A stretch of DNA of 8,049 nt. Origin: JACPLA01 sp035291905. GTDB lineage: Bacteria; Bacteroidota; Ignavibacteria; UBA10030. Below, one piece after another: positions 1 through 4,995 of this stretch. How positions within the stretch are numbered: position 1 is the first letter of the stretch; the number at the start of each line of letters is the position of its first letter. The stretch is taken from contig DATDRF010000298.1 in the NCBI GenBank assembly GCA_035291905.1, positions 1 through 8,049 on the forward strand. Reading direction: 5' to 3'. A program made the translations under genes and the position numbers. The notes beneath the pieces were generated by a model. That model saw only the letters and a list, made by a program, of their open reading frames with translations, was not told the origin of the DNA and searched no databases.

Positions 1-951
1 ATCCGACAATTGATGGCAGAGCTCACGCAGAATAAGACGCTGAAGAAACTTGTCCCCACCATTCTCAACTTCCTGGGAATACGTTCCGTAATTACGGCAC
101 CTCTTATCACGGGAGATGAATTGATAGGGATGATGGATATTTCTCGGGAATCACCCTTCACAGAAAGTGATTTGAAGAGGACTGCAATTATTGCAGAAGA
201 AATCTCGGCTATATTTCGGAACAAAACATCTGAAGAAGAGCTGAGATCATCGGACGCTCAACTGCACGCACTTGCCGAGCATCTTCTGTCAGTCAGAGAA
301 GAGGAGCGTGCAAATCTTGCCCGTGAATTGCACGACAATCTGGGCCAACTCCTCACGGGACTAAAAATGCAACTCTCCTTCCTTGGAGAGACGCCGACAG
401 ACAGGGATTCTCTTCGTGTTGTCAATCTGAGAAAGGCAAAGATTGAATTCATGGACAGTCTCATCGACAAAGCTGTCGCGGTGGCGCGCGGAATATCGTT
501 GGAACTCCGTCCGGCGATCCTCGACAGTCTTGGACTTTCGGCAGCACTGGAATGGCTCGCAAATGATTTCCAGCAAAAGTCGGGCATAGTCTGTACGTGC
601 CTCATCAAAACAAATATTGTGGTTGACGCCAAAAGTTCGACGGCGATGTTTAGGATTACACAGGAAGCTCTCACGAACGTCGTTCGACATTCTAAAGCGA
701 GTGAGTCTGTCATCACCCTGAAGAGAGAACCAAATGAAGTGATACTCTCTGTCCGTGACAACGGCGTCGGCATCAAGGACGAAGAGATAGCCGACATGCG
801 ATCGGTTGGTTTGTTGGGTATAAAAGAACGGGCGGCGGCAATCGGTGGAACAATCGAGATCAGTTCGAAAGCCGGGAAAGGAACCACGTTACTCTTGCGA
901 ATTCCCCTGCGTGACAACAAGGATGTATCAACAACTAGTTCAAAGACATGA
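1..951 (+). CDS. GAF-domain sensor histidine kinase, HisKA_3/HATPase type (5' truncated by window)
   Basis: Probable sensor kinase that autophosphorylates on histidine and donates phosphate to the response regulator next to it. The frame is open to base 1 and the visible protein begins inside a domain, so the true start lies upstream; the TTG at 10 and ATG at 13 are internal. Nucleotides 1-230 encode what looks like the C-terminal half of a GAF domain, with the typical 'TAPLITGDELIGMMDI' strand-turn-strand. A short coiled coil (about 235-310) leads into the H-box 'ARELHDNLGQ', with the candidate phospho-His codon at 331-333. HATPase_c motifs follow: N-box 'QEALTNVVRHS' (661-693), 'DNGVG' (757-771) and 'GLLGIKERAAAIGG' near 808-850. 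The HisKA_3 dimerisation type is that of NarX/DegS-like kinases, which normally pair with NarL-type regulators, as here. No membrane segment is visible, but the N-terminus is missing. The stop overlaps the next start by 4 nt (ATGA). Confidence 0.93.
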   Translation: MRQLMAELTQNKTLKKLVPTILNFLGIRSVITAPLITGDELIGMMDISRESPFTESDLKRTAIIAEEISAIFRNKTSEEELRSSDAQLHALAEHLLSVREEERANLARELHDNLGQLLTGLKMQLSFLGETPTDRDSLRVVNLRKAKIEFMDSLIDKAVAVARGISLELRPAILDSLGLSAALEWLANDFQQKSGIVCTCLIKTNIVVDAKSSTAMFRITQEALTNVVRHSKASESVITLKREPNEVILSVRDNGVGIKDEEIADMRSVGLLGIKERAAAIGGTIEISSKAGKGTTLLLRIPLRDNKDVSTTSSKT

Positions 952-1577
952 TAAGAATCCTCATCGCTGACGATCATCCGATTGTCCGCGAAGGACTGAA
1001 ACAGATCATTACTCAAGCGACTGACATGGCGCTCGGAGGAGAAGCAACCAATGGTCAGGAAGTCCTTGATAAGGTCTATGCTGAGTCCTGGGATGTGGTT
1101 GTGTTGGATATCAACATGCCGGGAAAAAATGGTTTGGAGGTACTGCAGGATCTTCACCGTGGTCGACCCAACCTGCCGGTGCTTGTTCTTAGCATTCACT
1201 CTGAAGGGCAACTCGGCATACGTGCACTTGAGATGGGAGCAGCAGGATATATTACAAAGGAGAGCGCTTCAAAGGAATTGCTTAACGCCATTCGTCTGGC
1301 CCATTCCGGCCACAAATACATATCTCCTTCACTTGCCGAAAGACTTGCAGAACCACACCAAGCAGGTGGGACCCGACATCCTCACGAAGTGCTCACCAAT
1401 CGGGAGTTCCAGATATTCTTGCATCTTATTGAAGGCAAGTTACCAGCGGAAATAGCCGGACTCCTCTCGATTAGCATCAAGACCGTCCGCACGCACCGTT
1501 CCCGGATTTTCGAAAAGCTCAACGTAAAGAGTGACGTCGAGTTGACTCGATACGCCTTCGAACATGGACTACTCTAA
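948..1577 (+). CDS. NarL/FixJ-family response regulator (REC + LuxR-type HTH)
   Basis: DNA-binding transcriptional regulator, most likely the phosphorylation partner of the kinase just upstream. The 209-residue length is normal for the family. The N-terminal receiver has the acidic pair D8/D9 ('ADDHP'), phospho-acceptor D54 ('VVLDINMPG'), switch residue S82 ('VLVLSIHS') and K104 ('GYITKES'). A short linker around 130-145 leads to a GerE/LuxR HTH starting near 'LTNREFQIF', with the recognition helix in 'ISIKTVRTHRSRIFEKL'. The start is set by the 4-nt ATGA overlap with the kinase stop. No strong Shine-Dalgarno is seen, so translational coupling is likely. The product may control its own operon or the chemosensory operon after the 251-nt gap; that target is inference. 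All catalytic residues are present and nothing looks degraded. Confidence 0.95.
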   Translation: MIRILIADDHPIVREGLKQIITQATDMALGGEATNGQEVLDKVYAESWDVVVLDINMPGKNGLEVLQDLHRGRPNLPVLVLSIHSEGQLGIRALEMGAAGYITKESASKELLNAIRLAHSGHKYISPSLAERLAEPHQAGGTRHPHEVLTNREFQIFLHLIEGKLPAEIAGLLSISIKTVRTHRSRIFEKLNVKSDVELTRYAFEHGLL

Positions 1578-1659
1578 TGCCTTTCCAGTCCGCAACCACA
1601 CTGCTTTGAGTCCCTGATTCGTATGAGAAAGACCTAGGAAGCTGCTCTCCCTTCCGAAT

Positions 1660-1688
1660 TTGACCACCTGGCAATCCGTTCCTTAACT
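1660..1688 (+). promoter_or_regulatory. Possible sigma70-like promoter for the chemosensory operon
   Basis: TTGACC (1660-1665) matches the -35 consensus at five of six bases. A 17-nt spacer separates it from TTAACT (1683-1688), which is a poor -10 (three of six, lacking the key second-position A). If real, transcription would begin near 1695 and leave a leader of about 130 nt containing the hairpins and palindrome before the GTG at 1829. It is offered only because it is the best-placed candidate in the gap. Confidence 0.2.
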
Positions 1689-1772
1689 CAACGATTCTTT
1701 CCCCTCCCCATTGTAGTCCTGGGATTACAGAAGAATCATCCTTTCGCCCATCGACTGTGACGGCGAGGTCCA

Positions 1773-1784
1773 GTACCATGGTAC
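1773..1784. repeat. Perfect 12-bp palindrome GTACCATGGTAC
   Basis: All 12 bases equal their own reverse complement, and the symmetry stops sharply at both ends. It lies 44 bp upstream of the GTG start of the receiver gene and downstream of the promoter candidate. Size and symmetry suit a dimeric regulator's operator, and a NarL-type regulator is encoded just upstream, but no second copy is evident in the window and no binding is shown. Confidence 0.35.
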
Positions 1785-1828
1785 GGGGCAACAAGCCCTT
1801 TCGTTGAGGTACTGAAGGGGACCACTCT

Positions 1829-2206
1829 GTGCGAAAACTCCTGATCATCGACGATTCTCCGCTTGTGCGCGACTACGTGGCGCAGATGATTTCAACGATT
1901 CCGGACATCGAGCTTGTCGGCGAAGCGGAGACGGTCTCCGAGTCCATCGCTGCCATCAAGAAACTCGCTCCGGACATCATCATTCTCGACCTCCAACTGC
2001 CCGATGGAAACGGATTCGAGATCCTGAATTTGGCCAAGAAAATCCTCCCGCGAACCAAAGTGATCGTACTAACGAATTATCCTTTCCCTCAGCATAAGGC
2101 AAGAGCCCTTGCGGCAGGAGCGGAATATTTCTTCGATAAGTCGTTGGAGTTTGGAAAAGTCATAGGTGTGTTGAAGCAATCAAACAATCATGACGTTTCA
2201 TCGTGA
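1829..2206 (+). CDS. Single-domain (receiver-only) response regulator
   Basis: This 125-residue protein is a phosphoreceiver with no output domain. Key residues are D8/D9 ('IIDDSP'), phospho-acceptor D54 ('IIILDLQLPDGNG'), switch T82 ('VIVLTNYP') and K104 ('EYFFDKS'). The start is GTG at 1829, supported by a purine-rich Shine-Dalgarno 'GAAGGGG' (1814-1820) eight bases upstream. The sequence pattern ('IELVGEAETVSESIAAIKKLAPDIIILDLQLPDGNGFEIL') is closer to NarL-type receivers that have lost their HTH than to classical CheY. As first gene of the chemosensory operon it is the best visible candidate for the phosphoryl acceptor of the CheA encoded downstream; it could instead be a phosphate sink or serve the upstream kinase. 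Its stop (2204-2206) shares one base with the ATG of a mini-ORF. Confidence 0.93.
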   Translation: MRKLLIIDDSPLVRDYVAQMISTIPDIELVGEAETVSESIAAIKKLAPDIIILDLQLPDGNGFEILNLAKKILPRTKVIVLTNYPFPQHKARALAAGAEYFFDKSLEFGKVIGVLKQSNNHDVSS

Positions 2207-2271
2207 TGGTGCAGTCAATCGGGCTGGTGGAGCCCGGGGCGTACGACCCACTCCCAACAGAGATCGAATGA
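2206..2271 (+). CDS. Possible 21-codon coupling mini-ORF between the receiver gene and cheW
   Basis: ATG at 2206 overlaps the receiver gene's stop as TGATG. The frame stays open for 21 codons and ends with TGA at 2269-2271, overlapping the preferred cheW ATG (2268) as ATGA. The predicted peptide starts 'MVQSIGLVEPGAYDP' and ends 'IE'; it has no recognisable domain, signal or membrane segment. No Shine-Dalgarno precedes it, so ribosomes would have to reinitiate after the receiver stop. The exact fit at both ends suggests a translational relay, but a chance ORF of this length is quite possible. The 6-bp hairpin at 2220-2236 lies inside it. Confidence 0.3.
   Translation: MVQSIGLVEPGAYDPLPTEIE
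2220..2236 (+). other. Small intercistronic hairpin
   Basis: CGGGCT (2220-2225) pairs with AGCCCG (2231-2236) across a five-base loop GGTGG. No T tract follows, so it does not look like a terminator. It sits between the receiver stop and the preferred cheW start and could affect mRNA stability or initiation; the stem is short enough to be chance. Confidence 0.25.
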
Positions 2272-2741
2272 AGAACAGCGTACAGCTCGTCGTGTTTGCC
2301 CTGGATGACCAGAACTATGCGTTGCGTCTGGATGCTGTCGAACGCATTGTTTTGGCCGTCGACGTGACCCCAATGCCAAAAGCACCGGAGATCATTCTCG
2401 GCATGATCAATGTTCAGGGTGTAGTCATCCCTGTTGTCAATATCCGGCGTCGATTCCGGATTCCGGACCGAGAAACGTCACCTGCGGACAGGTTTATATT
2501 AGCCAAGACAATCCGAAGGGCTGTGGCACTCGTTGCAGATTCAGTCCTCAACGTTGTTGAAGTCTCCGGGGACGACATTATTGCACCGAACGACATCGTC
2601 CCTGGAACGTCGTACATCGATGGCATCGTGAAGTTGGACGAGGGAATCGTTCTGATTCACGATCTTGACAAATTCCTGTCTTTGGAGGAAGAAGCAATGC
2701 TTGACGGGACACTCTCCCAATCCCAGGGCCCGGGGCGATGA
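2268..2741 (+). CDS. cheW: CheW-type coupling protein (first of two)
   Basis: Scaffold that links chemoreceptors to CheA in the cytoplasmic face of a receptor array. From 2268 the product is 157 residues, the usual CheW size, and nearly all of it is CheW domain: 'LVVFALDDQNYALRLDAVERIV' type first strands, then 'ILGMINVQGVVIPVVNIRRRF', 'RRAVALVADSVLNVVEVS' and 'YIDGIVKLDEGIVLIHDLDKFLS'. The frame extends upstream to an ATG at 2190, which would add 26 residues with no CheW character and overlap the receiver gene by 17 nt. I prefer 2268 because the domain starts there and a GAG (2260-2262) lies five bases before it. The start overlaps the stop of the mini-ORF, and the stop overlaps the cheR start by 4 nt (ATGA). 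No enzymatic residues are expected. Confidence 0.92.
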   Translation: MKNSVQLVVFALDDQNYALRLDAVERIVLAVDVTPMPKAPEIILGMINVQGVVIPVVNIRRRFRIPDRETSPADRFILAKTIRRAVALVADSVLNVVEVSGDDIIAPNDIVPGTSYIDGIVKLDEGIVLIHDLDKFLSLEEEAMLDGTLSQSQGPGR

Positions 2742-4264
2742 TCGATAGAATCTCTCATAGCTCGATGCAACGACTCAGCGACTTCATAGCTTCACAGTTG
2801 GGACTGCACTATCCAAGGGAGCGCTGGAGCGATCTTGAGCAGGCGCTGCGATCCGCGGCGCCGGAGCTGGGATTGAACGATGAACCGAGGTTCGTCGATC
2901 GTTTGCTTGCACGACGCCTGACGCAAACCGAAACCGAGGTCCTGGCAAAGCACCTGACAGTTGGTGAAACGTATTTCTTCCGGGAGAAGGCGAGCCTGGA
3001 CATTTTGGAAGGACAGATTCTTCCCCAGCTCATTCGCTCTCGGATGGAGGGCAATAAGCGTCTCAGGATCTGGAGCGCAGGCTGTTGCACGGGAGAGGAG
3101 CCTTATACAATCGCAATCCTCCTCACACGACTCATTCCCGATCTGCACGACTGGAATGTCACATTGATTGGTACGGACATCAATCAGCGTTTCCTTCAGA
3201 TGGCGTCGGAAGGCATCTACAATAAATGGTCGCTTCGCGGAACACCGGCCTGCATTACTGAGCGTTATTTCAAGCCAACACGGGACGGGCGTTTTGAGCT
3301 CTCTCCGGACATACGAAAGATGGTGACATTCTCCTACCTCAATCTGGTGGACGATTGTTATCCGTCATTGCTGACAAACACGAATGCGATAGATATCATT
3401 CTTTGCCGCAATGTGTTGATGTACTTTACCGGAGAGCACGCACAGAAAGTCATTCGGAATCTTCACCATTGTCTCATTGATGGTGGATGGCTCCTGGTAA
3501 GCCCGAGTGAGACATCCCAGATTCTCTCCTCGCACTTGACCCCGGTCAGTTTTCCCGATGCTACGCTCTACAAGAAGGATACGAATAAGCCTCCCATCGC
3601 ACAATCTCCCGGGCTTGTACCGGATCAGGAGATACGGAAATCGATCGGACGATTGTACGAACTTGCCTTATCCCGGGAACCACAAATTGCTCAAGAACAA
3701 ACTACGGTGGATGCCTCCGTAGCGCCGGTGGAAGCACAGGAGTCCCGCATTGGTAATCAGGAGGAGTCAGAGTACACTGAGAGCACGATAGCGTTTGAGC
3801 AAGGTCGATATCCGGAAGCGGCGGAAAAGCTTCTGAGCTTGTTATCGCGCCTGCCGGATGACGCAAAATCCCTTGCCTTGCTGACACACGTTTATGCAAA
3901 CCTAGGGAGACTCGCTGAGGCAAAGGAGTTGTGCGAGAGAGCGATAGCGAACGACAAGCTTCTCCCCCGATATCACTATCTCCTTGCAATTATTCTCATG
4001 GCACTAGGAGAGACCGATCGCGCGATGAAGTCGTTCAAGAGAGTACTCTATTTGGATCAGAATTTCATCCTTGCGCATTTTGCGCTGGGCAATCTCACCC
4101 GGCGGCAGCGCAGATTCAAAGAATCAAAGAGGCATTATAAGAATGCACTTTCGCTTCTTGGAAGCTGCAGGCCTGAAGAATCTCCTCCGGAGGCGGAGGG
4201 AATGACCGCCGCGAGGCTGAAGGAATTTATTCGATCGACCATCAACACGGAACAGGATGAATGA
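2738..4264 (+). CDS. cheR: CheR chemoreceptor methyltransferase with C-terminal TPR repeats
   Basis: SAM-dependent glutamate methyltransferase that adapts chemoreceptors. The 508 residues exceed classical CheR (about 280) because of a C-terminal extension. The N-terminal helical CheR domain covers about 10-85, including 'LTVGETYFFRE' (73-83). The catalytic fold covers about 86-280: SAM-binding 'SAGCCTGEEPYTIAI' (113-127, GEEPY at 119-123), 'IGTDIN' (144-149) and 'CRNVLMYF' (223-230). A linker rich in E, Q and P (about 281-345) leads to roughly three TPR units (about 346-475), visible in 'YPEAAEKLLSLL', 'YANLGRLAEAKELCERAI' and 'LMALGETDRAMKSFKRVLYLD'. TPR-bearing CheRs of this layout are known in Frz-like and other non-flagellar chemosensory clusters, where the repeats mediate protein contacts. 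The start is fixed by an ATGA overlap with cheW, with GGGG at 2732-2735. The stop overlaps the next gene by 4 nt. Confidence 0.95.
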   Translation: MIDRISHSSMQRLSDFIASQLGLHYPRERWSDLEQALRSAAPELGLNDEPRFVDRLLARRLTQTETEVLAKHLTVGETYFFREKASLDILEGQILPQLIRSRMEGNKRLRIWSAGCCTGEEPYTIAILLTRLIPDLHDWNVTLIGTDINQRFLQMASEGIYNKWSLRGTPACITERYFKPTRDGRFELSPDIRKMVTFSYLNLVDDCYPSLLTNTNAIDIILCRNVLMYFTGEHAQKVIRNLHHCLIDGGWLLVSPSETSQILSSHLTPVSFPDATLYKKDTNKPPIAQSPGLVPDQEIRKSIGRLYELALSREPQIAQEQTTVDASVAPVEAQESRIGNQEESEYTESTIAFEQGRYPEAAEKLLSLLSRLPDDAKSLALLTHVYANLGRLAEAKELCERAIANDKLLPRYHYLLAIILMALGETDRAMKSFKRVLYLDQNFILAHFALGNLTRRQRRFKESKRHYKNALSLLGSCRPEESPPEAEGMTAARLKEFIRSTINTEQDE

Positions 4265-4899
4265 AACCGGACACAACACTCAAACGGGAAGAACATAAGG
4301 CGACCATCAACTGGAACGAAGTACACCGACGTATTGAAAACGTTCGGAAGGTTCTAGAGCGCGATTGGGCACCGCCACCTGAGAAAAAAAGGGAGATCCT
4401 GAGAACCAGGGCGAAAGCGCTTGCGAGGCAGGAGAAAGAGAAGGATATCCCTGGGGATCACATTGAAATCGTTCAGTTCCTCCTGGCAAACGAAACGTAC
4501 GGCATTGAATCATCATTTGTGCAGGAGACTTATCCGTTGAGAGATCTCACACCGATTCCGGGCACACCCCCCTTTGTTCTCGGCATCATCAACGTTCGTG
4601 GGAGAATTGTCTCCATTCTTGACATTAGAAAATTCTTCGACTTGCCGGAGAAGGGGCTGACGGATCTCAACAAAGTGCTCATACTCAACGGACACAATAT
4701 GGAATTCGGCCTGTTGGCGGATGCCGTGCTCGGTGTACGAAAAATCCGCGCGAACGAACTGCAGGCTTCCCTCCCGACACTTACAGGGATCAGAGAGCAA
4801 TACTTGAAGGGTGTGACCAAAGAACGGTTTGTCATTCTGGATGCAGAGAAGCTGTTGGCTGACAAGAAGATTATTGTTCACGACAACATCCAAGGATGA
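4261..4899 (+). CDS. cheW: CheW-type coupling protein with N-terminal helical extension (second of two)
   Basis: Second scaffold protein for receptor-CheA coupling. At 212 residues it is longer than ordinary CheW. Residues 1-66 form a charged, predicted helical extension ('WNEVHRRIENVRKVLERDW', then 'PEKKREILRTRAKALARQ'). The CheW domain covers about 67-205: 'IEIVQFLLANETYGIE', 'TPPFVLGIINVRGRIVSILDIRKFF', 'LTDLNKVLILNG', 'FGLLADAVLGVRKI' and 'YLKGVTKERFVILDAEKLL'. From memory, CheWs with this extension and the 'DLPEKGLTDLNKV' signature sit beside MCPs in non-flagellar chemosensory operons, as here. The start lies in an ATGA overlap with cheR, with AGGA (4254-4257) close upstream. The sequence differs strongly from the first CheW, so this is not a recent duplication; the two may serve different receptors or array positions (inference). 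Confidence 0.93.
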   Translation: MKPDTTLKREEHKATINWNEVHRRIENVRKVLERDWAPPPEKKREILRTRAKALARQEKEKDIPGDHIEIVQFLLANETYGIESSFVQETYPLRDLTPIPGTPPFVLGIINVRGRIVSILDIRKFFDLPEKGLTDLNKVLILNGHNMEFGLLADAVLGVRKIRANELQASLPTLTGIREQYLKGVTKERFVILDAEKLLADKKIIVHDNIQG

Positions 4900-4995
4900 T
4901 ATTCTCGCCACCGAACCTAAGGATATTGTCAAACGGTTTGGGTTGTCTACTTCATAACGGCATCTTTCAGAAATTTACAACCGGGAGAACAGATC
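4900..4995 (+). other. 96-nt gap between the second cheW and the MCP gene
   Basis: No gene or convincing promoter is seen. A 7-bp inverted repeat with one G-U pair (4911-4917 with 4935-4941) surrounds a 17-nt loop and is weak. The only clear signal is the MCP ribosome-binding site GGGAGA (4983-4988), seven bases before the ATG at 4996. This is the largest gap inside the chemosensory operon, so a separate internal promoter cannot be excluded. Confidence 0.5.

Larger units (their letters stand above)
1578..1828. other. 251-nt intergenic region between the two-component pair and the chemosensory operon
   Basis: This is the longest stretch without a convincing gene. Visible contents are a weak sigma70-like pair (1660-1688), a 7-bp hairpin with a 4-nt loop at 1712-1729 (one G-U pair, no following T tract), a perfect 12-bp palindrome at 1773-1784, and a 5-bp hairpin at 1785-1799 (GGGGC/GCCCT, loop AACAA) followed by TTCGTT. 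None is a strong intrinsic terminator. A 109-codon ORF on the minus strand (1519-1848) spans the whole gap, but it overlaps real genes at both ends and I do not recognise its product. The gap is the most natural place for a promoter serving the genes from 1829 onward. Confidence 0.6.

Noticed and set aside
1577..1609. Ten-codon ORF beginning in a TAATG junction after the NarL-type regulator
   Set aside because: Too short to distinguish from chance, and unlike the 2206-2271 case it does not connect to another gene.
1669..1686. TGGCAATCC... as a sigma54 promoter
   Set aside because: The -24 GG is present but no GC-containing -12 element follows at the required spacing.
1785..1806. Hairpin GGGGC-AACAA-GCCCT followed by TTCGTT as an intrinsic terminator for the two-component pair
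   Set aside because: The stem is only five pairs and the T tract is interrupted; it is also close to the receiver gene's ribosome-binding site.
2190..2267. Upstream ATG at 2190 as the start of the first cheW
   Set aside because: It adds 26 residues without CheW character, overlaps the receiver gene by 17 nt and lacks a good Shine-Dalgarno; the domain begins at 2268.
4911..4941. Inverted repeat CCGAACC/GGTTTGG after the second cheW as a terminator
   Set aside because: Seven pairs with a wobble, a 17-nt loop and no T tract; a terminator here would also cut the operon before the MCP and CheA genes.
4926..4954. TTGTCA as a -35 element before the MCP gene
   Set aside because: No acceptable -10 hexamer lies at 16-18 nt spacing (ACTTCA is found).
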